Source: Pseudomonadota bacterium (GTDB taxonomy: Bacteria > Pseudomonadota > Gammaproteobacteria > Burkholderiales > Burkholderiaceae_C). From it: a stretch of DNA of 21,705 nt. Each line of letters opens with the position of its first letter. The stretch's first letter is position 1. The notes beneath the pieces were generated by a model that worked only from the letters and a program-made list of their open reading frames with translations, searched no databases and was not told the DNA's origin. The stretch lies in assembly GCA_023415035.1 (NCBI GenBank), contig JAEZLX010000147.1:1-21705 (forward strand), written 5' to 3'. Below are positions 1-8,389 of the stretch, piece by piece. A program made the position numbers and the translations under genes.

Positions 1-329
1 TGCTCGGCGGCGTGTTCGGCGAGGGCATCGACCTGCCGGGCCAGCGCCTGATCGGCGCCTTCATCGCCACGCTGGGCCTGCCGCAGGTGGATGCCTTCAA
101 CGAGATGCTGCGGCGGCGCCTGCAGGCGCGCTTCGGCCACGGCTGGGAGCATGCCTACCTCTACCCCGGCCTGCAGAAGGTGGTGCAGGCGGCCGGCCGC
201 GTGATCCGCACCGAGCAGGACACCGGCACCGTGTGGCTGATGGACGACCGCTTCGCTCGGCGCGAGGTGCGGGCCCTGCTACCCCCGCACTGGCAGGTGG
301 AAGCCGTGCGTGTGCGCGGCCCCCGCTAG
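1..329 (+). CDS. ATP-dependent DNA helicase, DinG/Rad3 family (3' end only)
   Basis: This is the C-terminal part of a superfamily 2 helicase; the gene begins before the window and the frame is open from base 3. About 108 residues remain. The stretch reading GVFGEGIDLPG matches motif V of the DinG/XPD group, and QKVVQAAGRVIRT matches motif VI, whose arginines contact ATP. In the family these proteins are 5'-3' DNA helicases, often with an N-terminal iron-sulfur domain, acting in repair and replication. The Walker A, iron-sulfur and DEAH parts are outside the window, so DinG, YoaA and related types cannot be separated. It ends with TAG 6 bp before the convergent stop of the next gene, and no terminator is visible between them. 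Confidence 0.85.
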   Translation, partial: LGGVFGEGIDLPGQRLIGAFIATLGLPQVDAFNEMLRRRLQARFGHGWEHAYLYPGLQKVVQAAGRVIRTEQDTGTVWLMDDRFARREVRALLPPHWQVEAVRVRGPR

Positions 330-335
330 CGGCGC

Positions 336-1625
336 TTACTCCTCCGCCGGCGCGCGCCAGGCCTTGACCTGGTCGATGCGGCGGCCGTCGAGCTTGACGA
401 CCTCGAAGCGCCAGCCCTCGCAATCGACGTGGTCGCCCTCGCTGAGCAAATCGCCGGCGACGGTCTGCAGCAGACCGCCCACCGTGTTGTAGCGGCCCTT
501 GTCCTCGTCGGGCAGGTGCTCGATCTCCAGCCGCGCCTTGAGCTCGGACACCGGCATTGCGCCGTCGAGCTGCCAGCTGCCGTCGTCGTGCGGACGTGCC
601 CACGCATCCACCGGCCGCTCGGGCGAAAGCTCGCCCGTGATCGCCTCCAGCAGATCGTGCGGCGTGAGCAGGCCCTGCACCACGCCGTACTCGTCCACCA
701 CGAAGGCCATGCGGATGGCCTGCACACGGAACTGCTCCAGCAGCTCCATGCCCGTGAGGGTTTCGGGCAGGAACACCGCCGGCTGCACATGCTCGCCAAT
801 GGTGCCGCTCTCGCCCTGCTCGCGCAGCGCCAGCAGGTGCGGCAGGTGGATAATGCCCACGATGTGGTCCAGCCCGCCGCGGCACACCGGGTACCACGAA
901 TGCGCGCCCGCCCAGGCCTTGGGCAGCGCGTGCTCCAGCGTCTGTTCGGCGTCGAGCCATTCGATGTCCGAGCGCGGCACCATGATGGAGATGAGCTGCC
1001 GGTCGTCGAGCTCGAACACGTTGCGCACCATCAGGTGCTCCTGCTTTTCGATGATGCCCGCGTCCACGCCCTCTTCGAGGCTGGCGTTGATCTCCTCCTC
1101 GGTCACGGCCTGGTGGGCATTGGTGTCGATGCGCAGCAGGCGCAGCATCTGCTGGGTGGTGTTGGTCAACAGCCAGACAAAGGGCTTGGCGGCCTTGGCC
1201 AGAAAGGCCATGGGGCGCGACACCCAGCGCGAAACGGCCTCGGGGTACAGCTGGCCGATGCGCTTGGGCACCAGTTCGCCAAAGACGATGGTCACGAAGG
1301 TGATGGTCACCACCACGATCGCCGTGGCCAGGGCCTGGGCGCTGCCGGTATTCATGCCCAGCGCCATGAGCTTTCGGGCCAGGTCGGCGCTGAAGGCAGC
1401 CTCGCCCACGATGCCGTTGAGCATGCCTATGGAGGTGATGCCCACCTGCACGGTGGACAGGAACTGCGTGGGGTTGTCCAGGAGGCGCAGCGCGGCGTCA
1501 GAACCCTTGTCCCCGGCTTCCGCCAGTGCCATCAGCCGCGCCTTGCGGCTGGAGGCTAGGGCCAGTTCCGACATGGCGAAGGCGCCATTGAGCAGGGTCA
1601 GGAATGCGATGAGGAGGAAATCCAT
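336..1625 (-). CDS. Hemolysin-family CNNM/CorC-type membrane protein (DUF21 + CBS pair + CorC_HlyC)
   Basis: The product is 429 residues, the usual length for the YtfL/YfjD group. It starts with a hydrophobic segment and a SELALASSRKARL motif typical of the DUF21 transmembrane domain. More membrane segments follow to about residue 150, including the GELVPKRIG signature. The middle (about 190-320) is the CBS-domain pair, and the end (about 340-425) is the CorC_HlyC domain. Family members sit in the inner membrane and are linked to magnesium, cobalt or polyamine export; the hemolysin label is historical and does not show toxin activity. The ATG start at 1625 has no clear Shine-Dalgarno sequence and lies 9 bp from the divergent apaH start, so its promoter must lie inside apaH. 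The substrate is not evident from sequence. Confidence 0.88.
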   Translation of the reverse strand: MDFLLIAFLTLLNGAFAMSELALASSRKARLMALAEAGDKGSDAALRLLDNPTQFLSTVQVGITSIGMLNGIVGEAAFSADLARKLMALGMNTGSAQALATAIVVVTITFVTIVFGELVPKRIGQLYPEAVSRWVSRPMAFLAKAAKPFVWLLTNTTQQMLRLLRIDTNAHQAVTEEEINASLEEGVDAGIIEKQEHLMVRNVFELDDRQLISIMVPRSDIEWLDAEQTLEHALPKAWAGAHSWYPVCRGGLDHIVGIIHLPHLLALREQGESGTIGEHVQPAVFLPETLTGMELLEQFRVQAIRMAFVVDEYGVVQGLLTPHDLLEAITGELSPERPVDAWARPHDDGSWQLDGAMPVSELKARLEIEHLPDEDKGRYNTVGGLLQTVAGDLLSEGDHVDCEGWRFEVVKLDGRRIDQVKAWRAPAEE

Positions 1626-1634
1626 AATCGTGGG

Positions 1635-2471
1635 ATGGCACTTTACATGATCGGCGATGTGCAGGGCTGCGACGAGCCCCTGGGCCGCCTGCTGGACACG
1701 ATCGGCTTTTCACCGAGCCGCGACACGCTTTTTTTTCTGGGGGATCTGGTCAACCGCGGGCCGGCCTCGCTGGCCGTGCTTGAACGCCTGGTGGCGCTGG
1801 GCAGCAGCGCGCAGGCTCTGCTGGGCAACCACGACCTGCACCTGCTGGCCGTGGCGCAGGGCGTGAAGAAGCCCCACCGCAGCGACACCGTGAACGACAT
1901 ACTGGCCTCGCCCCGGCGCGAGGCGTTGCTGGACTGGGTGCGCCACCGCCCCATGGCCTTGCACGCGGGCGGCTGGCTGATGGTGCATGCCGGTGTGCTG
2001 CCCGCGTGGGACGTGGCGCAGACCCTGCGCCTGGCGGACGAGGTCGAGCGCGAGCTGCGCGGCGAACACTGGCACGTGTTCATGCAGCATCTGTACGGCA
2101 ACCGGCCCGACCGCTGGGACGAAACCCTGCAGGGTTTTGACCGGCTGCGCGTGATCGTCAACGCGCTGACGCGACTGCGCTTTTGCAACGCCGAGGGCGT
2201 GATGGAGTTCGACACCAAGGACAGCGCCGCATCGGCGCCGCCGGGTTTCATGCCCTGGTTCAACGTGCCAGCCCGGCGCACGGCAGGCACTCCCGTGGCC
2301 TTCGGGCACTGGTCCACGCTGGGCGAAAGCGGCCGCGACGACTCGCTGGCGCTGGATTCGGGCTGCGTGTGGGGTGGCTGCCTGACAGCCGCTCGCATCG
2401 GCGGGCAGCCCGGCGAGGTGGAGCGCATCGCCGTGCGCTGCGCGCAGGCGCAGAAACCGGGCGTCGCCTGA
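1635..2471 (+). CDS. apaH: Symmetrical bis(5'-nucleosyl)-tetraphosphatase ApaH
   Basis: This is a 278-residue cytoplasmic phosphatase that splits Ap4A into two ADP, which sets the level of dinucleoside polyphosphates and of Np4-capped RNA. The metallophosphoesterase motifs appear in order: GDVQG at 7-11, GDLVNRG at 36-42, GNHD at 64-67, HAG at 118-120 and a late FGHWSTLG. Length and motif spacing match ApaH. The start ATG at 1635 fits the family N-terminus. The only purine-rich Shine-Dalgarno-like stretch (1612-1617) is 17 nt away, too far to act. Instead a CATAAT hexamer at 1623-1628 lies 6 nt before the ATG, which would suit a leaderless mRNA. It runs convergent with the RhlE-type gene, 43 bp apart. 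Confidence 0.95.
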   Translation: MALYMIGDVQGCDEPLGRLLDTIGFSPSRDTLFFLGDLVNRGPASLAVLERLVALGSSAQALLGNHDLHLLAVAQGVKKPHRSDTVNDILASPRREALLDWVRHRPMALHAGGWLMVHAGVLPAWDVAQTLRLADEVERELRGEHWHVFMQHLYGNRPDRWDETLQGFDRLRVIVNALTRLRFCNAEGVMEFDTKDSAASAPPGFMPWFNVPARRTAGTPVAFGHWSTLGESGRDDSLALDSGCVWGGCLTAARIGGQPGEVERIAVRCAQAQKPGVA

Positions 2472-2514
2472 CGCGACGCGGGCTCGGGCTCCGGATCGGG
2501 GTCAGGCTCGGGTT

Positions 2515-3984
2515 TCAGACGGAGTCGGCGGGCTCGGGCGCCTTGAACAGCGCCGGCACCTTCTTGCGGGTCTTGATGTTGGGGGACAGGCGGCTGGGCA
2601 CCGGCTTGGCCTGGTTTTCCCAGGACGGCTTCTCGTCCGCCGACAGGCTGGGCTCGTACGGTTTGTCGAACAGCGGATCGGCCGGCGCGCGGGAGGCACC
2701 GCCACCGCGGCGCTCACCGCCGAAGCGGCTTTCACGGCTGGCCCGCGCCTCGCGGATGGCACGGGTCTCGGCGTCTTCGCTGCCGCCGCGCTGGCGCCAG
2801 GTGCGCTGACCGTCGTTGAAGTGGCCGGCCGGACGGCGGTCGCTTTCCAGCTCCAGTGCCTCCAGCTCGAACTTCTTGCCGATCAGCTTCTCGATGTCGC
2901 CCATCAGGCGCGCATCCTTGCCGGTGACGAAAGACACCGCCAGGCCCGAGGCGCCGGCACGGCCCGTGCGGCCGATGCGGTGCACGTAGTCCTCGGCGTT
3001 GAACGGGATGTCGAAGTTGAACACCGCCGGCACGTCCTTGATGTCCAGGCCGCGCGCGGCCACATCGGTACACACCAGCAGATCGACCTGGCCCTGCTTG
3101 AAGGCGTCCAGCGCCTTGAGGCGCTCGTCCTGGCTCTTGTCACCGTGCAGCGCGGCCGTCTTCAGGCCGTCGCGCTCCAGCGTGCGCGCCAGGCGGGCGC
3201 AGCCGAGCTTGCTGTTGACGAAGACGAAGGCCTGGGTGACGCCGCGCTCGCGGATCAGCTGCTTGAGCGTCTGGCGCTTGTCGTCGTCCTCGACGCGGTA
3301 GAAGTGCTGCTCCACGGTCGAGGCCGTGGCGTTGGAGCGCGCCACCTCGATCGTGACCGGGTCCTGCAGGTAGCTGTTGGCCAGGCGCTTGATCTCGGGC
3401 GAGAACGTGGCCGAGAACAGCAGCGTGGTACGCTGCTTGGGCAGGTACGACAGGATGCGCTGCAGGTCGGGCAGGAAACCGATGTCCAGCATGCGGTCGG
3501 CCTCGTCGAGCACCACGTACTCGACCTGGTTGAGCACGCAGTTCTTGGCCTCGATGTGGTCGAGCAGACGGCCGGGCGTGGCCACCAGCACCTCGACGCC
3601 GCGCTTGAGCTCGGCCGCCTGCGGCTTCATGTCCATGCCGCCGAACACCACCGCGCTGCGCAGCTGGGTGTACTTGGCGTACTGCTTGATCTGGTCGGCC
3701 ACCTGGTCGGCCAGCTCGCGCGTGGGCAGCAGCACCAGCGCGCGCACCGGGTGGCGCGCCGGCGAGGTGGATGCGTTCTCGTGCTTGAGCATGCGCTGCA
3801 GCAGCGGCAGCGAAAAGGCGGCGGTCTTGCCGGTGCCGGTCTGGGCGGCACCCATCACGTCACGCCCCTGCAGCACGACCGGAATGGCCTGCGCCTGGAT
3901 GGGCGTCATGCTCTCGTAGCCCATCTCGGCAATGGCGCGCGCGAGGTTGGGCGAAAGCTGGAGTTCGGAAAAGGACTGTGTCAT
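2515..3984 (-). CDS. rhlE: DEAD-box ATP-dependent RNA helicase, RhlE type
   Basis: From the ATG at 3984 the product is 489 residues. It would unwind short RNA duplexes, in ribosome assembly or mRNA decay. All core motifs are present: a Q motif near residues 5-35, AQTGTGKT at 47-54, PTRELA at 87-92, TPGR at 136-139, DEAD at 160-163, SAT at 191-193, and HRIGRTGRAG in the second RecA domain. The tail after about residue 370 is charged and low in complexity, rich in R, G, E and P, as is usual in RhlE and probably for RNA contact. A TTG at 4002 would add six residues; neither start has a strong Shine-Dalgarno sequence, and ATG was chosen on codon grounds. RhlE fits better than SrmB or DbpA from the DEAD-domain text, but subfamily assignment is inference. 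Confidence 0.9.
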   Translation of the reverse strand: MTQSFSELQLSPNLARAIAEMGYESMTPIQAQAIPVVLQGRDVMGAAQTGTGKTAAFSLPLLQRMLKHENASTSPARHPVRALVLLPTRELADQVADQIKQYAKYTQLRSAVVFGGMDMKPQAAELKRGVEVLVATPGRLLDHIEAKNCVLNQVEYVVLDEADRMLDIGFLPDLQRILSYLPKQRTTLLFSATFSPEIKRLANSYLQDPVTIEVARSNATASTVEQHFYRVEDDDKRQTLKQLIRERGVTQAFVFVNSKLGCARLARTLERDGLKTAALHGDKSQDERLKALDAFKQGQVDLLVCTDVAARGLDIKDVPAVFNFDIPFNAEDYVHRIGRTGRAGASGLAVSFVTGKDARLMGDIEKLIGKKFELEALELESDRRPAGHFNDGQRTWRQRGGSEDAETRAIREARASRESRFGGERRGGGASRAPADPLFDKPYEPSLSADEKPSWENQAKPVPSRLSPNIKTRKKVPALFKAPEPADSV

Positions 3985-4172
3985 CAAATCTGGCTGGGCC
4001 AAGCAGCGTATGCAAGCAAAAGGTGGTGCGCTCGAAAAGGCAGCATCACGTTGTGTGGCCAGGCCGGGCGCTCAGGACGGCCGCATCGGGCCTTAACCCC
4101 ATATTGTCGCACTTTGCGGACGTTGGCGCCCGATCCGGCCATCTGGCGCTGGAATCCCCGCCAGCACCTGGC

Positions 4173-5069
4173 TCAGATGGAGCGCGCATTGAAGGTGTCG
4201 CAGGCCTGCACGCTGCCGGTCTTCAGGCCGGTGTGGAACCAGCGCTGGCGCTGTTCGCTGGTGCCGTGGGTGAAGCTGTCGGGCACCACGGTGCCCTGGC
4301 TCTTGCGCTGCAGGGTGTCGTCACCGATGGCGGCGGCGGCGTTGAGCGCCTCCTCCACGTCGCCCGGCTCCAGAATGTTCCTGGTCTGGTGGTTGTGGTG
4401 CGCCCAGATGCCGGCGAAGCAGTCGGCCTGCAGCTCCAGCCGCACCGACAGCGCGTTGTATTCGCGCTCGCTCACGCGGCCGCGCATGCGGTCCATCTGG
4501 CCGGTGATGCCCATGAGGTTCTGCACGTGGTGGCCCACCTCGTGCGCGATCACGTAGGCCTGGGCGAAGTCGCCGGGCGCGCCGAGCTGGCGGCGAAGGG
4601 TCTCATAGAAGGACAGGTCGATGTAGACCTTTTCGTCACCGGGGCAGTAGAACGGCCCCATGGCCGACTGCCCGGTGCCGCAGGCGGTGCCCACGGCGCC
4701 CTCGAACAGCACGAGCTTGGGCGCCCGGTACTGGCTGCCGCTGGCCTGGAACAGGCTGCCCCAGGTGTCTTCGGTGCCGCCAAGCACCGCCGCCACGAAT
4801 TGGCCCATGTCGTCCTGGGGTGTGCCCGCGGGCACGCTCTGGGTCTGCGCGGGCTGGCCGCCTCCCATGATGTCGCCCGCCCCGCCGAGGATGCCCAGCA
4901 GGGTCATGGGGTTGATGCCGAAGATCCAGCCGGCCACCAGCGCGACAACGATGGTGCCCAGCCCGAGGCCCCGGCCACCCGTGCGGCGGCCGCCGCCGAA
5001 CATGCCGCCGCCTCCGCGGCCCCGCATGTCCTGCACGTTGTCCGACTGGCGGTTGTTTTCCCATTTCAT
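4173..5069 (-). CDS. ypfJ: YpfJ-type neutral zinc metallopeptidase
   Basis: The product is 298 residues. The N-terminus is hydrophilic and very rich in glycine and arginine (residues 15-36). One membrane segment follows at about 37-60, then a Gly/Pro/Gln linker, then the peptidase-like domain. That domain has HEVGH at 176-180, with a further His next to it, and an ELQAD stretch at 212-216 that can give the third zinc ligand. This layout is that of the YpfJ/zinc_peptidase (PF04228) family, an inner-membrane protein of unknown target. The ATG at 5069 was chosen over upstream in-frame codons because AGGAGAG sits about 6 nt before it and family members begin with the same MKW-type N-terminus. The gene is monocistronic, bounded upstream by the desaturase terminator. 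Confidence 0.92.
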   Translation of the reverse strand: MKWENNRQSDNVQDMRGRGGGGMFGGGRRTGGRGLGLGTIVVALVAGWIFGINPMTLLGILGGAGDIMGGGQPAQTQSVPAGTPQDDMGQFVAAVLGGTEDTWGSLFQASGSQYRAPKLVLFEGAVGTACGTGQSAMGPFYCPGDEKVYIDLSFYETLRRQLGAPGDFAQAYVIAHEVGHHVQNLMGITGQMDRMRGRVSEREYNALSVRLELQADCFAGIWAHHNHQTRNILEPGDVEEALNAAAAIGDDTLQRKSQGTVVPDSFTHGTSEQRQRWFHTGLKTGSVQACDTFNARSI

Positions 5070-5138
5070 GGTGTCTCTCCTGCCCGGCATCGGGCGGCAA
5101 TGGTGCCCCGCTCGCGCCGGCACAGCCTGATCGGAAGC

Positions 5139-5144
5139 ATTATG
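5139..5144 (-). promoter_or_regulatory. Possible -10 box for the YpfJ-type gene
   Basis: On the minus strand the hexamer reads CATAAT, about 70 nt before the YpfJ-type start. It lies just beyond the U-tract of the desaturase terminator, where a new promoter would be expected. No convincing -35 box is visible at the right distance, so this is only a candidate. Confidence 0.3.
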
Positions 5145-5148
5145 CAAA

Positions 5149-5190
5149 CAACACAAAGAAAACGGGTATCCACCTGACGATGGATACCCG
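5149..5190 (-). terminator. Intrinsic terminator of the desaturase gene
   Basis: There is a perfect 10-bp stem (5163-5172 with 5181-5190) and an 8-nt loop. On the minus strand it is followed by TTTTCTTTGTGTT, a T-rich tract. It lies about 50 nt downstream of the desaturase stop, and the orientation of the tract shows that it ends minus-strand transcripts. Confidence 0.85.
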
Positions 5191-5238
5191 CGTGAGGCGG
5201 TGTCCGTGAAGGAATGCCGCCGGTGTCGCGACCTGCCC

Positions 5239-6342
5239 TCAGGCGATGGCCGGCTTGAAGTCGCTGGTGGGACGGCCCTGGAAGTCGGTCCAGCAGCGGC
5301 GCGTGAAGTCGTACAGCTTGCACTTGCGCGCCGTCTCGAAATACCAGCGCCACGAGAAGTGCTGGATGATGATGCGGCCGGGCAGCGTGTCTTCCAGGAG
5401 CTTCTGGGCCTGCTTGAGCTTGTACAGCGGCACGCTCATGTCCACGTGGTGGGCGGTGTGCTCCATGATGTGGTGCATCAGGGTGCCGAACTTGAGCGGG
5501 AAGGTCATGTGCACGGTGGTGGACACGAAAGGCGCCGCCTTGGCCCAGGCCACCTTGTCGTCGTGCCATTGCACGGCGGTGTGGGTGTGGTGGACATAGA
5601 CCACGAAGCCGATCATGGCGTTCCAGAACACGAAAGGCACCACGAAGCCGAAGCCCACCAGCGACCAGGCGGACTGCCCGGTGGCATGGGCCAGCGCCAC
5701 CAGCGAGGCGATCCAGACGGTGGCGATGGTGGTGACCAGCACGCCGTCCCATTTGAACTCGGCGCGGCGCGTGCCCATGTAGGTCTTGTTCGGGAAGTAC
5801 ATGCGCTTCCACCACATCTCGATGAAGTAGTACACCGCCGGACCCCAGCCGCTGCGGTAGATGCGCTCCATCAGGCGCTTTCCGGGCGTGAGCGCCTCGA
5901 ACTCTTCCTTGGTCAGCGGCGCCCAGACGAAATCGACACCCTTGAGGTTGGTGTAGCCGTGGTGCACCACGTTGTGGCCGACTTCCCACAGGCTGTAAGG
6001 CGTGAGGGAGGGGCCCATGGCGATGCGGCCGAGCACGCGGTTCAGGCGGCGGTGCGGGGTGTAGCTCTGGTGGCAGGCGTCGTGCCCGATGATGAACAGA
6101 CGGCCTATCACGAAGCCGGCCACCAGGCCGCAAGCGAGTTTGGCCCACCAGGCGGGGAACACGACGGTGCCGGCAATGAGGGCCAGGAAGATGGCCATGT
6201 CAAGCACCAGAAGGGCGATGGCGCGGGCGGTTTCGCGTTCGCCGATGGGCGTCAGCCAGCTACGGATGACTTTGCGGTGCGGCAGCGGCGCACCTTCGGG
6301 AATGGGTTGCGGGGGATGAATGTCGGGAGGATTCTGGGACAT
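5239..6342 (-). CDS. Membrane fatty acid desaturase (acyl-lipid, omega-6/delta-12-like)
   Basis: This is a 367-residue integral membrane di-iron enzyme that would place a double bond in a membrane-lipid acyl chain using O2 and an electron donor. The three histidine boxes are HDACHQ at 87-92, HNVVHH at 123-128 and HTAHH at 295-299. Hydrophobic pairs lie near 41-65, 66-86, 202-222 and 225-250, as in the FA_desaturase family. The 23-residue proline-rich N-terminus is soluble. Regiochemistry cannot be read from sequence; the HDACH and HxxHH boxes resemble plant and bacterial delta-12 types. No ferredoxin or reductase partner is adjacent. The ATG start has no clear Shine-Dalgarno sequence. A terminator follows the gene at 5149-5190. 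Confidence 0.88.
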   Translation of the reverse strand: MSQNPPDIHPPQPIPEGAPLPHRKVIRSWLTPIGERETARAIALLVLDMAIFLALIAGTVVFPAWWAKLACGLVAGFVIGRLFIIGHDACHQSYTPHRRLNRVLGRIAMGPSLTPYSLWEVGHNVVHHGYTNLKGVDFVWAPLTKEEFEALTPGKRLMERIYRSGWGPAVYYFIEMWWKRMYFPNKTYMGTRRAEFKWDGVLVTTIATVWIASLVALAHATGQSAWSLVGFGFVVPFVFWNAMIGFVVYVHHTHTAVQWHDDKVAWAKAAPFVSTTVHMTFPLKFGTLMHHIMEHTAHHVDMSVPLYKLKQAQKLLEDTLPGRIIIQHFSWRWYFETARKCKLYDFTRRCWTDFQGRPTSDFKPAIA

Positions 6343-6431
6343 GGAGATGCGTTCACTCGGTCAGGGCAATAGCCCGGCCACCCGGTGCACAGCCCGGGCC
6401 AGGATGTATCCTACCCGCAAATCCTTACAAG

Positions 6432-6457
6432 CCGGCAACAACCCGCCGGACGGGCGG
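6432..6457 (-). terminator. Weak hairpin after dcd
   Basis: There are two alternative short stems, CCGGC/GCCGG (6432-6436 with 6445-6449) and CCGCC/GGCGG (6443-6447 with 6453-6457), directly after the dcd stop. On the minus strand the downstream DNA is only mildly T-rich. This may be a weak terminator; otherwise dcd could read into the desaturase gene. Confidence 0.25.
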
Positions 6458-6460
6458 TAT

Positions 6461-7030
6461 TCAGGCCTTGGGCAGCGTGACGCCGACCTGACCCTGGTAT
6501 TTGCCGCCGCGGTCCTTGTAGCTGGTCTCGCAGACTTCGTCGCTCTCGAAGAACAGCACCTGCGCGCAGCCCTCGCCCGCGTAGATCTTGGCCGGCAGCG
6601 GCGTGGTGTTGGAAAACTCCAGCGTCACGTAGCCTTCCCACTCGGGCTCGAAGGGCGTGACGTTGACGATGATGCCGCAGCGGGCGTAGGTGCTCTTGCC
6701 CAGGCAGATGGTCAGCACGTTGCGCGGGATGCGGAAATATTCCACCGTGCGCGCCAGCGCGAAGCTGTTGGGCGGGATGATGCAGACATCGCCATGGAAA
6801 TCGACGAAGCTCTTTTCGTCGAAATTCTTCGGGTCCACCACCGTGTTGTGCACGTTGGTGAAAATCTTGAATTCGGGCGCGCAGCGGATGTCGTATCCAT
6901 AGCTGCTGGTGCCATAGCTGACAATTTTCTGGCCTGCAGCGTTCTGGCGGATCTGGCCCGGCTCAAAGGGCTCGATCATGCCGTGCTGCTCCGCCATGCG
7001 GCGGATCCATTTGTCGCTCTTGATGCTCAT
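6461..7030 (-). CDS. dcd: dCTP deaminase
   Basis: The 189-residue product deaminates dCTP to dUTP, feeding dTMP synthesis through dUTPase; active trimers are cytoplasmic. The family pattern is clear: GKSTYARCG at 111-119 holds the catalytic-site Ser and Arg, LEFSN carries the active-site Glu138, and GEGCAQ and SYKDRGGKYQGQ follow near the C-terminus. Length matches proteobacterial Dcd (about 188-193). The start at 7030 is supported by GGAG about 6 nt upstream. A longer in-frame extension upstream is an artefact of high GC. The gap to guaD is 62 bp and holds a TACAAT box on the coding strand, so dcd probably has its own promoter although it could also be read from the purine operon. Confidence 0.96.
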   Translation of the reverse strand: MSIKSDKWIRRMAEQHGMIEPFEPGQIRQNAAGQKIVSYGTSSYGYDIRCAPEFKIFTNVHNTVVDPKNFDEKSFVDFHGDVCIIPPNSFALARTVEYFRIPRNVLTICLGKSTYARCGIIVNVTPFEPEWEGYVTLEFSNTTPLPAKIYAGEGCAQVLFFESDEVCETSYKDRGGKYQGQVGVTLPKA

Positions 7031-7073
7031 GCGTTGCTCCGGTGCGCACCGGGCCGTTGCCCGGGCTGGCCCG

Positions 7074-7079
7074 ATTGTA
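7074..7079 (-). promoter_or_regulatory. Candidate -10 box for dcd
   Basis: TACAAT on the minus strand lies 44 nt before the dcd start, just past the guaD stop. No good -35 hexamer is seen at 16-18 bp. TACAAT is close to the sigma-70 consensus and rare in this GC-rich DNA. Confidence 0.38.
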
Positions 7080-7092
7080 TGCAGGCGCGCGA

Positions 7093-8379
7093 TCAGGCCG
7101 TCCGGCCGTCCGCCACGCAGCGCTCGACGACACGGTCGTCGCCCAGCACGATGAGCGCGAACAGCAGCTCGTCGAGGCTGTCCGCCTGCGCGGTCTTGCG
7201 TGCCAGCAGTGGCGTGGCCTGCGGGTCGAGCACGACGAAATCGGCCTCGCAGCCGGGCTGCAGGTTGCCGATCACGCCGTCCAGCCCCAGCGCCAGCGCC
7301 GCGCCCGCCGTGTGCAGCCACCACAGCCGGCCGGGCGTGAGGCTCAGGCCGGTCTTGGTGTGCCCCTCGCGGCCGACGTAGTAGGCGGCGAGCATGGTGT
7401 GGAAGGGCGAGAAGCTGGTGCCGCCGCCCACGTCGCTGGCCAGGCCGTGGCGCATCCCGTGGGCCCCGGCCTGCTCGAAATCAAAGAAGCCGCTGCCCAG
7501 GAACAGGTTGCTTGTCGGGCTCACGGCCGCGGCCGCGCCCGTGCGCGCCATCAGCTGGCGGTCTTCCGTGTCCAGGTGGATGCAGTGCGCGTAGATGGCA
7601 CGGTCGCGCATCAGGCCGAACTCGTCGTAGACGCCGAGGTAGCTGCGCGATCCGGGGAAGAGCTCCATGGCCCAGCGGATTTCGTCGCGGTTCTCGGCGA
7701 CGTGCGACTGGATCCAGACATCGGCATGCTTGGCCGCGATCTCGCCGGCTCCGCGCAGCTGCGCCTCGGTACAGCTGGGAGCAAAGCGCGGGGTGATCGC
7801 ATAGCCCAGGCGGTCCACGCCGTGCCAGCGGCGGATCAGGGCCTCGGTGTCGGCCAGGCTCCGCTCGGTTTCGTCGCGCACGCCGTCGGGGCTGTGGCGG
7901 TCCTGCAGCACCTTGCCGGTGATGAAGCGCAGGCCGCGCGCCTGCGCCGCCTCGAAGGCCGCGTCCACCGACTCGGGGTGCGAGGTGGAAAAGGTCAGCG
8001 CCGTGGTGACGCCGTGGCGCGTGAGCTCGTCGAAGAAGAAGTCGGCCACGCCGCGGGCATAGGCCTTGTCGGCAAAGCGCGATTCGTGCGGGTAGGTGTA
8101 GTTTTCCAGCCAGGGCAGCAGGCCCGGTGCAGGTGCGCCGATCACATCGGTCTGCGGGTAGTGCACATGCAGATCGACAAAACCGGGCGCGATGAGCCGG
8201 CCGCGCAGGTCTTCCACCACCACGCCAGGAAAGCGATCGGCCAGGGCGGCGAAGGCGCCTGCGGCGCGCACGACCTGCCGCCCCTGCGCATCGGGGCCGA
8301 CGACGAGCAGGCCGTCGCTGTCGTACACGGGCTGGCACTGGTCATCGAAGCGCAGCAACGCGGCTCGGTAGGCTTTCAT
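7093..8379 (-). CDS. guaD: Guanine deaminase
   Basis: This is a 428-residue amidohydrolase that converts guanine to xanthine and ammonia. The metal-binding HxH is H71 and H73 in PGFVDLHVHYPQTD, a phrase typical of GuaD. Further ligands are seen in the QSHVAEN, HCIHL and ASDVGGG stretches, in the right order and with family-typical spacing. Length is standard. The ATG at 8379 has a purine-rich AAGGGAAG stretch close upstream. It lies 10 bp after the deaminase gene, so the two are almost surely co-transcribed. Its product, xanthine, is the substrate of the XdhAB enzyme encoded in the same locus. A TRZ/ATZ-type hydrolase of other specificity is possible but less likely. Confidence 0.95.
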   Translation of the reverse strand: MKAYRAALLRFDDQCQPVYDSDGLLVVGPDAQGRQVVRAAGAFAALADRFPGVVVEDLRGRLIAPGFVDLHVHYPQTDVIGAPAPGLLPWLENYTYPHESRFADKAYARGVADFFFDELTRHGVTTALTFSTSHPESVDAAFEAAQARGLRFITGKVLQDRHSPDGVRDETERSLADTEALIRRWHGVDRLGYAITPRFAPSCTEAQLRGAGEIAAKHADVWIQSHVAENRDEIRWAMELFPGSRSYLGVYDEFGLMRDRAIYAHCIHLDTEDRQLMARTGAAAAVSPTSNLFLGSGFFDFEQAGAHGMRHGLASDVGGGTSFSPFHTMLAAYYVGREGHTKTGLSLTPGRLWWLHTAGAALALGLDGVIGNLQPGCEADFVVLDPQATPLLARKTAQADSLDELLFALIVLGDDRVVERCVADGRTA

Positions 8380-8389
8380 TCACTTCCCT

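Noticed and set aside
2472..2514. Short GGCTCGG-like repeats between apaH and rhlE as a possible bidirectional terminator
   Set aside because: The units are direct, not inverted, and no stable stem with a T-run is formed.
4139..4180. Inverted repeat CCATCTG/CAGATGG with inner GCTGG/CCAGC around the stop of the YpfJ-type gene
   Set aside because: The hairpin overlaps the stop codon and no T-tract follows on the minus strand, so a terminator call is not supported.
7031..7324. Upstream in-frame extension of dcd to 287 residues
   Set aside because: The extra text overlaps guaD on the same strand and has no similarity to Dcd; ATG at 7030 has a ribosome site and gives the family length.
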